A stretch of 64,000 bases of DNA. Origin: Prochlorococcus sp. AG-347-J14. GTDB lineage: Bacteria; Cyanobacteriota; Cyanobacteriia; PCC-6307; Cyanobiaceae. The notes beneath the pieces were generated by a model. The model did not search any database and was not told the origin of the DNA. It worked only from the letters and a program-made list of their open reading frames with translations. Location: assembly GCA_003281505.1 (NCBI GenBank), contig QCBU01000001.1, forward strand, positions 242,638-306,637, read 5' to 3'. The stretch's first letter is position 1, and every line of letters begins with the position of its first letter. Of this stretch, positions 1 to 9,035 are shown piece by piece. The translations under genes were made by a program, and so were the position numbers.

Positions 1-242
1 CCTTCTACTATTGGTCTTAAGCCAGTCATTGCTGCACCCACAGCCATACCCGTAAAACTATTCTCTGCAATTGGAGTATCTAAGACTCTCAACTCTCCAT
101 ATTTTTCATATAAATCCTTAGTTACCTTATAAGATCCTCCATATTGACCAACATCTTCCCCCATTACGCAAACATTTACATCATTTGCCATTTCTTCATC
201 AATTGCCTCTTTCAAAGCATTAAATAATAATGTTTCAGCCAC
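1..242 (-). CDS. pdhB: Pyruvate dehydrogenase E1 component, beta subunit (5' part, runs off the window)
   Basis: Only the first 80 or so codons lie in the window. With the alpha subunit, the product forms the thiamine-diphosphate E1 enzyme that decarboxylates pyruvate for acetyl-CoA synthesis. The N-terminus reads [18 protein letters not shown], followed by [18 protein letters not shown] and a [17 protein letters not shown] stretch, all typical of E1-beta. The start is GTG at 242-240. A stop codon lies three codons upstream in frame, so little choice of start exists. The gene continues beyond base 1. Confidence 0.93.
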   Translation of the reverse strand, partial: MAETLLFNALKEAIDEEMANDVNVCVMGEDVGQYGGSYKVTKDLYEKYGELRVLDTPIAENSFTGMAVGAAMTGLRPIVE

Positions 243-291
243 AATTAATTACCTAATTAATCACACATATAATCCTACCACTTTAAATAAT

Positions 292-387
292 TCAACCTCC
301 TTCAGCGAAAGTTATGAGTAGTAATATTGATAAAATCATTCCAGGCGAGAGCAAAAGGACTAAAAGGCCTAAGTCATGTAAAGACAT
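292..387 (-). CDS. Tiny hydrophobic membrane peptide (31 aa), unknown
   Basis: A 31-codon ATG-to-TGA frame lies in the gap between pdhB and the DUF3082 gene, on the same strand. The peptide starts MSLHDLGLLVLLLSPGM and continues as one hydrophobic helix ending in TFAEGG. The size, the single helix and the Ser-Pro-Gly kink resemble the very small thylakoid subunits of cyanobacterial photosystems, b6f and NDH-1. I cannot match it to a named subunit, and no strong Shine-Dalgarno is visible. Coding status is inferred from composition and position only. Confidence 0.5.
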   Translation of the reverse strand: MSLHDLGLLVLLLSPGMILSILLLITFAEGG

Positions 388-421
388 TCAAAGAAAGTAT
401 TTTCTTAATAATATTGGCAAT

Positions 422-724
422 TCAACTTTTCTTCACAATAAAACTGCGAATAAATACAATAAAAAGTCCTATACCTATAAAAGCAAAAGAGAAAGTTAGC
501 AAAAATGATAATCCAATTATTAAGGTATTAATGCTAGAGGAAATATTTTGGACTATTTCAGAAGAATTAGATGGTTTATGTACTGAAAAGTAAATTGCAA
601 TTTTATTACTTAAAAAATAAAAAAATATAAATAATAAAAAACTTGTAAATGATCCAACAATAAAATTTAAAGGTCCTTTTTCGGGAATATTTTTTTCAAT
701 ATTCTCCTTACTATTATCAGCCAC
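422..724 (-). CDS. DUF3082 family membrane protein
   Basis: This 100-residue protein has two predicted membrane helices, about residues 21-45 and 65-92. An N-terminal EKGPLNFIVGSFTSFLL-type block precedes them, as in the cyanobacterial DUF3082 family. The second helix carries the family-like LIIGLSFLLTFSFAFIGIG pattern. Function is unknown. It sits between ispE and pdhB on the same strand, a cluster of metabolic genes in which it is probably co-transcribed. The family name rests on motif recall, not on a search. Confidence 0.75.
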   Translation of the reverse strand: MADNSKENIEKNIPEKGPLNFIVGSFTSFLLFIFFYFLSNKIAIYFSVHKPSNSSEIVQNISSSINTLIIGLSFLLTFSFAFIGIGLFIVFIRSFIVKKS

Positions 725-748
725 AATAAAATTTTGTATAAAAAAAAT

Positions 749-1684
749 TTAAATGAATGTTATTCCCTTTTCAAGGAAAGTGCAAACCCATGAATCGTAA
801 CCTTTCTTTCTAAATAATTTATAATTTGCAGTTAATTCTTTTTTAGCAATGTCTATATCTTTAAAGAGTGCAAAGCATGTAGGTCCTGATCCACTCATTG
901 AAAATGTGAGACAATTTTCTAATTTAGAAAGTAAATATAATGCCTGCTTTACAGAATCATTTTCATTTTCAACAACTAACTGCAAATCATTTTTAATAGA
1001 TAAATGTTGATTATTAAAATTTAAGTTATTTAAACCATTATCTCTTAAATTTTTTCTTATGTTCTCAATGATTTCTCTATCAGTAAGATATTGATCACAA
1101 AATCTATTACTATATTTTTTATAGGTTTCAGCTGTAGATACTGATACATTTTGATTTTTTAAAAGAATTACTCCATATTCAAAGTTTGAATCTAATTTCT
1201 CCAAAATTTCTCCTCTTCCAAAACATAATTGAATACCACCATTTATAAAAAAGGGAATATCAGATCCTAAAGTGGATGCTAATGAACATAATGTTTCTTG
1301 ATCTAAGTTCAAATCCCATAACTTATTAAGACCAATTAATGTTGCTGCTGCATTACTGGATCCACCAGCTAATCCTGCACCAATTGGAATATTTTTTCTT
1401 AAAAATATATTCGCACCATAATCTATATTTGATTTTTTCCTTAATAGATTTGCCGATTTAACAATTAAGTTATCATTAGATAAGCTTAAATCATTACAAT
1501 CAGACTCAAGTTTAATTAAACCTTCATTATTAATTTCAAATTCTAAATAATCAGAAAGATCGATATTTTGCATAATCATTGCTAACTCATGAAATCCATC
1601 CTCTCTTTTACCAATAACTTCAAGATGCAAATTTATTTTGGCAGGAGATTTTATATTAATTTTCGTTTTAGCTAAATCTTGCAT
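749..1684 (-). CDS. ispE: 4-diphosphocytidyl-2-C-methyl-D-erythritol kinase
   Basis: This GHMP-family kinase phosphorylates CDP-methylerythritol in the MEP pathway that supplies isoprenoids for chlorophyll tails, carotenoids and quinones. At 311 residues it has the usual length. The N-terminal KSPAKINLHLEV segment carries the catalytic-region lysine. A glycine-rich ATP loop PIGAGLAGGSSNAAATL lies at about 100-116, followed by LGSDIPFFI and a C-terminal MSGSGPTCFALF motif. It lies 12 bp downstream of rsmA on the same strand, the order commonly seen in cyanobacteria (rsmA-ispE). Confidence 0.96.
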   Translation of the reverse strand: MQDLAKTKINIKSPAKINLHLEVIGKREDGFHELAMIMQNIDLSDYLEFEINNEGLIKLESDCNDLSLSNDNLIVKSANLLRKKSNIDYGANIFLRKNIPIGAGLAGGSSNAAATLIGLNKLWDLNLDQETLCSLASTLGSDIPFFINGGIQLCFGRGEILEKLDSNFEYGVILLKNQNVSVSTAETYKKYSNRFCDQYLTDREIIENIRKNLRDNGLNNLNFNNQHLSIKNDLQLVVENENDSVKQALYLLSKLENCLTFSMSGSGPTCFALFKDIDIAKKELTANYKLFRKKGYDSWVCTFLEKGITFI

Positions 1685-1696
1685 ATACTTAAATTT

Positions 1697-2521
1697 TTAT
1701 TTTTTAATTTTAATACAATTTTCTGCAAGCTTAATCCATTGGTCTATTGAAATATCTTGTGGTCTTAAATTAAAACAAACTTTTGAAGATTCAGATAATT
1801 CATTTATCTCTTCATTTGAAAGTATTGAATTAAGAGTATTTCTAAGCATTTTTCTTCTTGAATTAAATGAAATTCGAAGAAGTTTATCTATATATTTTTC
1901 TAGACTAGTATCTAATCTTAAATCATTTTTAATTGGTTCGAAAACTACTAAAGAAGAAAAAACTTTTGGAGGCGGACTAAATGATGAAGGCGGCACATCA
2001 CATATTCTCTTTATTTTTGATAATAGTTGCATTCTTATACTAAGCGCACCAGCATTGGGACTACCTTCTTTTGACAAAATCCTATCTACAACGTCTTTCT
2101 GCATCAAAAATATTATTTTTTCATAATCATAGTTTCTTATAATGCCCAATCGACCTATGAAAATATCCAATATTGGGCCAGTTATATTGTAAGGAATATT
2201 TGCAATTACTTTTGTAATCTTCTTATTAATCGAATCTAAATTTACAGAAAGAATATCTCCCTGCTGCAGTGAAAACTTATCATTATTATTGAATTTATCA
2301 TTTAATAAATTTATTAAATCTTTATCTAATTCAATTGCATGTAATTTTTTAATTTCTGAATCTAACAACTTAGATGTTAAAGCTCCTTTACCAGGACCAA
2401 TTTCTAAAATAAAGTCATTTTCATTAAGAACAGCAATTTCCTTAATTTTTTCTAATATTTTTTTATTTACCAACCAGTGTTGTCCAAATCTTTTTTTTTG
2501 ATGATAGTTTTTAGAATTCAT
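1697..2521 (-). CDS. rsmA: 16S rRNA dimethyladenosine transferase RsmA (KsgA)
   Basis: The enzyme dimethylates two adjacent adenosines near the 3' end of 16S rRNA during small-subunit maturation, using S-adenosylmethionine. The 274-residue protein starts with the family's KKRFGQHWL segment. It has the SAM loop [11 protein letters not shown], the acidic AIELDKDL motif and the catalytic NIPYNI motif. The C-terminus has the [12 protein letters not shown] helical block. It heads a minus-strand run with ispE, DUF3082 and pdhB. The start is the ATG at 2521, with no other plausible start nearby. Confidence 0.96.
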   Translation of the reverse strand: MNSKNYHQKKRFGQHWLVNKKILEKIKEIAVLNENDFILEIGPGKGALTSKLLDSEIKKLHAIELDKDLINLLNDKFNNNDKFSLQQGDILSVNLDSINKKITKVIANIPYNITGPILDIFIGRLGIIRNYDYEKIIFLMQKDVVDRILSKEGSPNAGALSIRMQLLSKIKRICDVPPSSFSPPPKVFSSLVVFEPIKNDLRLDTSLEKYIDKLLRISFNSRRKMLRNTLNSILSNEEINELSESSKVCFNLRPQDISIDQWIKLAENCIKIKK

Positions 2522-2577
2522 CTAAAAGATAAATAATATGTTTAAATTAAATATGAATTTATTTAATACTTTATATC

Positions 2578-2910
2578 ATGAGCTTATCAAAAAAAAATTT
2601 AGATAAACTCAATAAATTTAAAAAAAAGAAAAATTTAAATAACGAAAGTAAAAATTTAAATAATTATACAAATATAATTAATAATGATAATTTAATCCCC
2701 AATCCACTTAATTCAGAAGATCCCAATAAAATTTTTTATTCGTTAATTGATAATTCAGAATCTTTAGAAGAGACTTCTAACATTAATAACTCACTAAGAG
2801 AAAGTGAGATTAATCAAATTAATATGAATTCTAAAAAACATAATTTATCCAAGAAATTAACAAACGAAGAGGAACTATATGATGAATTTAATTATCTTCT
2901 TGATGAATAA
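2578..2910 (+). CDS. Asn/Lys-rich acidic small protein, unknown
   Basis: This 110-residue product has no recognisable fold. It begins with a Lys-rich stretch with short repeats of NLN and KNL, becomes Asn/Ser/Glu-rich, and ends in an acidic patch (EELYDEFNYLLDE). It contains no Cys or Trp and looks largely disordered. It starts 56 bp from the divergent rsmA and lies 18 bp before rlmH, so the two are probably co-transcribed. The acidic C-terminal patch looks more conserved-like than the rest and could be an interaction motif, but that is inference. Confidence 0.65.
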   Translation: MSLSKKNLDKLNKFKKKKNLNNESKNLNNYTNIINNDNLIPNPLNSEDPNKIFYSLIDNSESLEETSNINNSLRESEINQINMNSKKHNLSKKLTNEEELYDEFNYLLDE

Positions 2911-2928
2911 TTAGTTTTAATATTTATC

Positions 2929-3345
2929 ATGCTTCAGAGTAATAGATTAGCAATTTATGCTATCGGCAAAATAAAGAAATTTTGGATTAGAGATGGAATT
3001 AATCAATACAAAAAAAGAATGCCTGAACTTGTCATTTATGAGTTAAAGACTTTTAATTTAAATAATCTTAAATCCAATAACAATATTAATATCTGCCTAG
3101 GTGAAGAAGGGAAACAGTTTAATTCAATTGAACTAAGTTCCTTACTCTTAAATTTTAAAAATAAAAAAATTAATTTCTTAATCGGTGATACTGATGGAAT
3201 TAGTTCAGATATAAAAGAAAAATCAGATCTTGTACTAAGCCTATCTCCTTTAACTTTTCCTCATGAATTAGCTAGATTAATCCTTATCGAGCAAATCTAT
3301 AGAGCTATTTCTATATCTAACAACTCCCCTTATCATCGTTCTTAA
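2929..3345 (+). CDS. rlmH: 23S rRNA (pseudouridine1915-N3)-methyltransferase
   Basis: RlmH is a SPOUT-fold enzyme that methylates a pseudouridine in helix 69 of 23S rRNA. The C-terminal hallmark is clear: an [14 protein letters not shown] loop, then [18 protein letters not shown], then YRA and a terminal NNSPYHRS, which matches the knotted SAM-binding end of the family. At 138 residues it is a little shorter than typical (about 155). The middle, between the N-terminal domain and the SPOUT core, is compact. It lies downstream of a small unknown gene. Confidence 0.9.
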   Translation: MLQSNRLAIYAIGKIKKFWIRDGINQYKKRMPELVIYELKTFNLNNLKSNNNINICLGEEGKQFNSIELSSLLLNFKNKKINFLIGDTDGISSDIKEKSDLVLSLSPLTFPHELARLILIEQIYRAISISNNSPYHRS

Positions 3346-3417
3346 AAAGATTAGATTCAATCTAAAATTAATCTATAAAAGTTTAATAACTAACTATTTT
3401 TTGATTTTTTGCTATAT

Positions 3418-3431
3418 AGTACATATATACT
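3418..3431. promoter_or_regulatory. Probable LexA (SOS) box upstream of umuD
   Basis: The sequence AGTACATATATACT matches the reported cyanobacterial LexA motif RGTAC-N3-DGTWCB at every fixed or degenerate position except one (A where the second half has G). It lies 12 bp before the umuD start codon, and nothing else occupies the gap. The site fits an SOS-type gene pair, which makes a chance match less likely. Regulation by LexA is inferred. Confidence 0.7.
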
Positions 3432-3443
3432 ATTAATTTAACC

Positions 3444-3860
3444 TTGGATTCTTTTGATTCAACTACTAAAAAATTTAAAATCCCCTTATTAACTGATTCG
3501 GTATCAGCAGGGTTTCCTTCTCCTGCAGATGACTATACAGAAGAAAATATTGATTTAAATGAACATTTAATATCTAATCCGTTTAGCACTTTTTTTCTTA
3601 GAGTTAAAGGTGACTCAATGATAAATGCAGGAATTAAAGATAAAGATTTAATAATAGTAGACAAGAGCTTAACAGCCAGGCCAGGGAATATCATCATTGC
3701 AATGATAGACGGAGAATTTACAATAAAAAGATTATCTATAAAAAATAATGAATTATATTTAAAAGCAGAAAATCATAATTATCCTGATTTTAGATTTAAA
3801 AACCATATTGATGTACAGATATGGGGAGTTGTTATTTATTCAATACATAGCTATTTATGA
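3444..3860 (+). CDS. umuD: UmuD-like SOS mutagenesis protein (LexA-fold peptidase)
   Basis: UmuD is cleaved with RecA filament help and then partners UmuC to form error-prone DNA polymerase V. The 138-residue protein contains the Ala-Gly cleavage site (A22-G23 in SVSAGFPSPADDY), the nucleophile Ser58 in KGDSMI, and the general-base Lys95 in EFTIKRL. These are the S24-family marks. The start is TTG. It overlaps umuC by 4 bp, so the two are translationally coupled, and a likely LexA box lies directly upstream. It lacks a DNA-binding domain, so it is not LexA itself. Confidence 0.93.
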   Translation: MDSFDSTTKKFKIPLLTDSVSAGFPSPADDYTEENIDLNEHLISNPFSTFFLRVKGDSMINAGIKDKDLIIVDKSLTARPGNIIIAMIDGEFTIKRLSIKNNELYLKAENHNYPDFRFKNHIDVQIWGVVIYSIHSYL

Positions 3861-5143
3861 GAATTTCAAATATTGATGCAATAGCTCTTATAGATGCTAA
3901 TAACTTTTACGCGTCATGTGAACAAAATATTAATCCTCATTTGAGAAATAAACCAGTAGTAATTTTATCTAATAATGACGGATGTATCATTGCAAGAAGC
4001 CCTGAAGCGCGAGCTTTAAAAATTAAAATGGGAACTCCGTATTTTAAGGTCAAAGAAAGACTAAATAAATTAGATGTAGCAGTCTTAAGCTCAAACTACT
4101 CGCTTTATGGGGATATGAGTAGAAGACTAATGAATTTACTGAAAAATTACTGTGAACAAATAGAAATTTATTCTATTGACGAAGCATTCGTCTCGATTTC
4201 TAGACCTAATGATGAAAATCTATATCCTTGGGCAAGAAGCATAAGATCATTAATATATCAGAATCTAGGGATTACCATAACAGTAGGAATAGGAGAAAAT
4301 AAAGTAAGAGCAAAAATTGCTAATAAACTAGCTAAAAATATTGATTATTCAGCTGGAATATTTGATTTAGCTAGAACCGAAAATGAGAATAATTATTTGA
4401 GAAGAATTAGTATAGATAAGATATGGGGAGTCGGGAAACAAACCTCTAATTGGTTGCAAAGTAAAGGTATTAAAAATGCGAGAGAACTAAGAGATATGGA
4501 AGAAAATGAAATCATTAAGAAATTAGGTATCGTAGGGAAAAGACTGCAATTAGAACTGAAAGGTCATAGATGCCTGCCCATAGAAAAAAACAAACAACCA
4601 AAAAAAGAAATTCAGGTGAGCAGGAGTTTCGGCACGCCTATCACAAAATTAGAAGACTTAACTCAAGCACTGGCAACTCACGCAATAAAAGCCTCTGAAA
4701 AAATGAGAAGTCAGAATTTGCAATCATCTGATATTAGAGTATTTGCCAGAACCAGTAAATATTCAAGTCAAAATTATCAAAGAAGTGCTCATAGAAAACT
4801 TACAAATGCAACAGATGACACAAATAAAATTTTAAAAATAGTAGTTGAATTATCTAAAGAAATTTATAATCCCGAATATAAATTCTCAAAAGCTGGCGTT
4901 TTAATGCAGGATTTAACTAATAGCGAATATTTACAGCAATCAGTTATCAATTACAAATCTCAGAAAGACTTAAAAAAATCAGCAAATCTTATGAGAACGA
5001 TTGATTTATTAAATAAAAGATTTAATAACAATGCAATTACATGGGCCATTACAAAAAATCCACAAAGTTGGAAGATGAATAAGAATTTCTTAAGTCGCTC
5101 ATCTACAACTGATATAGAACAAATCCCAACTATAGTGAAGTAA
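3857..5143 (+). CDS. umuC: UmuC, Y-family translesion DNA polymerase V subunit
   Basis: This 428-residue product is a catalytic Y-family polymerase for damage bypass. The N-terminus has ALIDANNFYASCEQ with the first metal-binding Asp, then LSNNDGCIIARSPEAR. The SIDEAFVSI segment holds the second acidic pair. An IWGVGKQTSNWL helix-hairpin-helix and a little-finger domain follow. The C-terminal DLLNKRFNNNAITWA block is the DUF4113-type tail specific to UmuC. It overlaps umuD by 4 bp and is followed 10 bp later by a putative metalloprotease. Confidence 0.95.
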   Translation: MRISNIDAIALIDANNFYASCEQNINPHLRNKPVVILSNNDGCIIARSPEARALKIKMGTPYFKVKERLNKLDVAVLSSNYSLYGDMSRRLMNLLKNYCEQIEIYSIDEAFVSISRPNDENLYPWARSIRSLIYQNLGITITVGIGENKVRAKIANKLAKNIDYSAGIFDLARTENENNYLRRISIDKIWGVGKQTSNWLQSKGIKNARELRDMEENEIIKKLGIVGKRLQLELKGHRCLPIEKNKQPKKEIQVSRSFGTPITKLEDLTQALATHAIKASEKMRSQNLQSSDIRVFARTSKYSSQNYQRSAHRKLTNATDDTNKILKIVVELSKEIYNPEYKFSKAGVLMQDLTNSEYLQQSVINYKSQKDLKKSANLMRTIDLLNKRFNNNAITWAITKNPQSWKMNKNFLSRSSTTDIEQIPTIVK

Positions 5144-5153
5144 ACAAAATTGA

Positions 5154-5621
5154 ATGGAATTTATATTATTTTTGGGCAAATTAGATAAAGAGATTCTTAA
5201 CTTATTAATTGAAGCAAATTACATAGTTGAAGAAAATAAAATTCAATGTCGATTAAACAAAGAAATAAAAGGGTTACATAATTTCAAAGAAAATAAAATA
5301 ATAATATGTACTGAAAACGCAAAAAGGAAAACAAATTATAGAAATAAGAATCAACAACCAAATAAAGATAACTTCAAAACAGAAAGGGCGATAAGAAAAG
5401 CATTAAGACACGAAGCAACTCATGCGATACAAAAATGTAATAACAATAAAACAATAGGGGATTTAAAAAAATTAGAAGGGAAATTGCATCAAAGTAAAAG
5501 AAAAGCGTTAGAGTTCTCTAGTTCAAATTTTTCAGGGACTTATGCGAAAGAAGTAGAAGCTTATGTTCTTGAAGATAAACCCAAAAAAGTTAAAAACTTG
5601 ATTAAAAAATACTGCCTATAA
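5154..5621 (+). CDS. Putative zinc metalloprotease-like protein (HEATH motif), unknown
   Basis: This 155-residue protein contains RHEATHAIQ at about 85-93, an HExxH-type zinc-binding motif. Downstream acidic residues in AKEVEAYVLED (about 131-141) could provide a third ligand. The layout resembles the small Atp23/Kub3-like (M76) metallopeptidase group, though similarity outside the motif is weak. It starts 10 bp after umuC, so it may be the third gene of the SOS transcript. It has no signal peptide and is very Lys/Asn-rich. Function is not established. Confidence 0.7.
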   Translation: MEFILFLGKLDKEILNLLIEANYIVEENKIQCRLNKEIKGLHNFKENKIIICTENAKRKTNYRNKNQQPNKDNFKTERAIRKALRHEATHAIQKCNNNKTIGDLKKLEGKLHQSKRKALEFSSSNFSGTYAKEVEAYVLEDKPKKVKNLIKKYCL

Positions 5622-5637
5622 ATTAAAAATTTTTATA

Positions 5638-7671
5638 TTAACTAGCGATGAAATTGCCACAACGTTGTTTATCTAATAAATTAATATGTTGCCTTTCTAA
5701 GTAATATAATTCCTGAAATTTGATCGCATCTGAGTTTAAATCCTTAAAAAGATCGTCTATCTCTTTATTTGTATTTGAAGAACCTGAAGAAGGATTATCA
5801 ATTAAAATAGATATGCAATTTTCTAAAGTTTTTAATCTTTGAGATCCCCAAGATTCGATTAAGTGTCTACATCTTTTAAGAGAATTATATTTCTCAAGAA
5901 GTGATAATGTTCCTAGTAAATTGTCTTTAGGATTACTCAGCAATGTTAAAAACAACTCATTTGGATTAATAAATATATTAATTTTATTTGATGATTCAGG
6001 ATTATTGAGAGCTAAATAATCAGGCAGAAGTGAAATTAAGTTAATAGAAGAAAAATCTTTTTGAAGATTTTGATTATTTGATTGTTTTAAATCATTTAAG
6101 TAGTTTAAACCTAAATTATTTTGTTCAATTTTTGAAATAGCTTCCCATAAAATTTGAATATAACTAGTATTAAAACCATTAATTTCTCTTTTGAGAAATT
6201 CATCACGAATAAATAGCCTAAGATCTGGACAATGTAAATAATAAAAAATTATTTCCGATTCATTTTTCTCACGTCGGGAAATTTCATTTGGTTGTTCAAA
6301 TTTTTTTGATCTACCATGCCAACGAAATCCCTTTACTTGATTTCTTAAATCTTGTTCAAACTGTATTGCTAACCTAGCTTGACCCTTACTTAATTTTTCG
6401 GAAACTTTTTGTAAATAATGTGTTCTGGTTGATGATTGAGGTAATTTACTCAACAATTTTACCAATGACGAAATAACACTCTGGAAAATTTCAGACTTAG
6501 TTAAATCTTTATCTTTAAAAATCTGATCAATTTCCCAATCAATCCAAAAGGATGAATTATCAATTAAATTAAAATAATCTTCAGGGGTATGACTATTTAA
6601 ATATTCGTCAGGATCTTTAAAATCACTTAATTGAAGTATCTTAAGATTAATTTGATCATAAATGGATAGACTCTCGACTTCTTTAATTACTCTTTTTGTA
6701 GCTAAAATACCTGCATTATCAGAATCAAAATTCAAAATTATATTTTTATTATCTGTACATCTACATAGTTGAGAAATTTGATACTTATTTAATGCTGTAC
6801 CGAGAGAAGCCACAGAATTAGTAATACCTTTTGAATGAAGAGAAATAACATCAAAGTAGCCTTCAACAATAATAGCTTTATCTCTTTTCCTAATATTGCT
6901 AGAAGCTTTTTCGAATGCAAACAACATTTTGCCCTTTTCAAATATCTCTGATTCAGGAGAGTTAAGGTATTTAGGTTCCTGTCCATCAAGAGATCTTCCT
7001 CCAAAAGCAACTACTCTTCCCTGCATATCATGTATTGGAACAATTAATCTATTTCTAAAGCGATCATAAATCTTGTCAGAATTATCTTTAGAAATTGCAA
7101 GGCCTGAAGCTAATATTAAATTGATAGGAAATTTTTCTACCTTGGATAGATAGTTAAATAAATCATTCCATGAATTTGGAGCAAAACCTAATTCAAAGTT
7201 ATCAATAATCTTTTTACTCAAGTTTCTGTTTGATGTTAAATATTTCATAGCTTCAACACCTAGAGAATTATTTAATTGAGACTTAAACCAATTTTTAGTG
7301 ACTCTTAATATTTTATAAAGCTCTTCCTTTCTAGATAATTGTTTTTTATAAGCTTCTACTTGGGGACCCTCAAGATTTTCAACATTAATATTATTTTTTT
7401 TAGCGAGAGAAAGTACAACATCTGAAAAATTTGCACGTGTAAATTCCATTAAAAATTTAATAGAGTTACCACCAGCACCACAAGAAAAACAATAATAGAA
7501 TTGTTTACTAGGTGATACTGTCATAGAAGGCTTAGTATCATCATGAAAAGGGCAAATCCCAACAAATTCCTTGCCTTTCTTTTTAAGAACAATATGTTCA
7601 GATATAACGTCAACAATATCTGCTTTTTCCTTAACCTCTTGAATAGTTCTTGGGTGTATAGAATGAACCAT
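5638..7671 (-). CDS. dnaG: DNA primase
   Basis: DnaG synthesises RNA primers at the replication fork. The 677-residue protein starts with a CHC2 zinc-binding domain: C40, H43, C61 and C64 in CPFHDD and YYCFSCGAGG. A TOPRIM catalytic core follows, with IIVEGYFDVISLH and an LNFDSDNAG acidic motif. The C-terminal third is the DnaB-interaction region and is less conserved. It is convergent with the HEATH-motif gene (16 bp apart) and divergent from the DMT permease, with a 92-bp shared promoter gap. Confidence 0.96.
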   Translation of the reverse strand: MVHSIHPRTIQEVKEKADIVDVISEHIVLKKKGKEFVGICPFHDDTKPSMTVSPSKQFYYCFSCGAGGNSIKFLMEFTRANFSDVVLSLAKKNNINVENLEGPQVEAYKKQLSRKEELYKILRVTKNWFKSQLNNSLGVEAMKYLTSNRNLSKKIIDNFELGFAPNSWNDLFNYLSKVEKFPINLILASGLAISKDNSDKIYDRFRNRLIVPIHDMQGRVVAFGGRSLDGQEPKYLNSPESEIFEKGKMLFAFEKASSNIRKRDKAIIVEGYFDVISLHSKGITNSVASLGTALNKYQISQLCRCTDNKNIILNFDSDNAGILATKRVIKEVESLSIYDQINLKILQLSDFKDPDEYLNSHTPEDYFNLIDNSSFWIDWEIDQIFKDKDLTKSEIFQSVISSLVKLLSKLPQSSTRTHYLQKVSEKLSKGQARLAIQFEQDLRNQVKGFRWHGRSKKFEQPNEISRREKNESEIIFYYLHCPDLRLFIRDEFLKREINGFNTSYIQILWEAISKIEQNNLGLNYLNDLKQSNNQNLQKDFSSINLISLLPDYLALNNPESSNKINIFINPNELFLTLLSNPKDNLLGTLSLLEKYNSLKRCRHLIESWGSQRLKTLENCISILIDNPSSGSSNTNKEIDDLFKDLNSDAIKFQELYYLERQHINLLDKQRCGNFIAS

Positions 7672-7763
7672 TGAGATTATTATCGAAAAATAAATAATGA
7701 TTTATTTGTTATAGGTCAAAATCAAATAAGAATCTACTTAATTTCACAATAAAATTATTTTTT

Positions 7764-8654
7764 ATGATAAATATCGAAGAATTAGAAAAAAGACTTAATT
7801 CATTAAAAAAGTATAATTTGGTATTTGCCTCATTCTTCTTCAGCTTGATGACTTTGTGCGTTAAAAATATTGATAAAAGGATACCTATTTATGAATTAGT
7901 TTTATTCAGATCATTGTTAAGTTTAATAATTACATTATTAATAATTAATATAAAAAATATAAATCCATGGGGCAAAAATAAACCATTACTTATCTTAAGA
8001 GGTTTTTTAGGAACTTTAGCTTTAGTTTGTATTTTTTATGCGATAAGAAATATGCCACTTAGTATATCTACAGTCATTCAGTACACATATCCTATTTTTA
8101 TATCTATATTTGCTGGAATATTTATAAACGAAAAAATAACCCGTAATATAATTTTTGCTTTAATTATTGCCTGGATTGGAATATTAGTAATATTGAATCC
8201 AAGCCAATTATCAAATATAAATGTTGAAATTGAAATTATTTCGATTTTTATAGCATTTCTCGGAGCAATCTGCACTGCTTTAGCTTACGTTACAGTTAAG
8301 AAACTTTCATTTAGTGAAGATATTTATGTAATTATTGAATACTTTCCACTTGTTTCTTTTATAACTCTATTACCAATTGTATTAATGAATTGGGTTACTC
8401 CAAATTGGAGTGAATTAGTTTGGATATTAGGAATTGGCTTATTTACTCAATTAGGTCAGACTTTCTTAACTATAGGATTAAAAAATTTACCTGCTTCTGA
8501 AGCATCAATAATTAATTATTTACAAGTTTTTTTTGGTTCAATTTGGGGGGTTTTGTTTTTTAGTGAAATAATAAATATAAATTTATTAATAGGCGCCTCA
8601 CTAGTTTTATTAGGAACTATTATGTCTACTACCAAAATAATCAAAAGGACATAG
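7764..8654 (+). CDS. EamA/RhaT-type DMT superfamily permease
   Basis: This 296-residue membrane protein has about ten hydrophobic helices arranged as two EamA repeats. The first repeat carries PISISTVIQYTYPIF-like and FINEKIT blocks. The second carries LPASEASIINYLQVFFGSIWG and FFSEI, the usual internal duplication of drug/metabolite transporters. Direction and substrate cannot be read from sequence. It is divergent from dnaG and 18 bp ahead of a small secreted protein gene. Confidence 0.85.
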   Translation: MINIEELEKRLNSLKKYNLVFASFFFSLMTLCVKNIDKRIPIYELVLFRSLLSLIITLLIINIKNINPWGKNKPLLILRGFLGTLALVCIFYAIRNMPLSISTVIQYTYPIFISIFAGIFINEKITRNIIFALIIAWIGILVILNPSQLSNINVEIEIISIFIAFLGAICTALAYVTVKKLSFSEDIYVIIEYFPLVSFITLLPIVLMNWVTPNWSELVWILGIGLFTQLGQTFLTIGLKNLPASEASIINYLQVFFGSIWGVLFFSEIININLLIGASLVLLGTIMSTTKIIKRT

Positions 8655-8672
8655 AATAATATTAGATTAAAA

Positions 8673-9035
8673 ATGATGATGAAATTTCACTATTTAGCTT
8701 TATTATTTTGTTTTTCTCCTATTGCTCACGTTAATGCAACAACCCCAAAATCAGTAACTTGTACAAGAACTGAATATAGAGAAGAGTACATTCCTGGAAC
8801 AAAATCAAACCCAGGCTACGTAAAAAGTTATGAGGTAGACGTTGTAATACCTTGTGGAGGTCAAAACAAAGCTGCAAAAATAGATGAGAATGACTGTAGT
8901 GAAGGTTCTGTTATAGGAGGTCTTCTTGGTGCTGGAATTGCATTATCCTCATCTAGAGGGAAAGACAGGTTTTGGGCCGTACCAGCGGGCGGTACTGCAG
9001 GAGCGCTAATTGGATGTCAGGTGGATGGTGGTTAA
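8673..9035 (+). CDS. Secreted or membrane glycine-zipper protein, unknown
   Basis: This 120-residue protein has a signal peptide (hydrophobic residues 6-20, probable cut after VNA). A short Cys-containing region follows, then a glycine zipper segment GGLLGAGIALSSS and AVPAGGTAGALIGCQVDGG. Such 2TM glycine-zipper domains occur in outer-membrane or periplasmic proteins. Four cysteines may form disulfides. Its stop codon abuts the ruvA start codon directly, so translation is probably coupled, but no functional link to recombination is evident. Confidence 0.75.
   Translation: MMMKFHYLALLFCFSPIAHVNATTPKSVTCTRTEYREEYIPGTKSNPGYVKSYEVDVVIPCGGQNKAAKIDENDCSEGSVIGGLLGAGIALSSSRGKDRFWAVPAGGTAGALIGCQVDGG

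Noticed and set aside
314..593. Plus-strand frames of 61 and 88 residues
   Set aside because: They are antisense to the DUF3082 gene and the 31-residue ORF and have background-like Lys/Ile/Asn composition with no protein motif.
3346..3365. Palindrome TTAGATTCAATCTAA after rlmH as a terminator
   Set aside because: The centre is a single base, so the hairpin cannot close with a normal loop, and no T tract follows.
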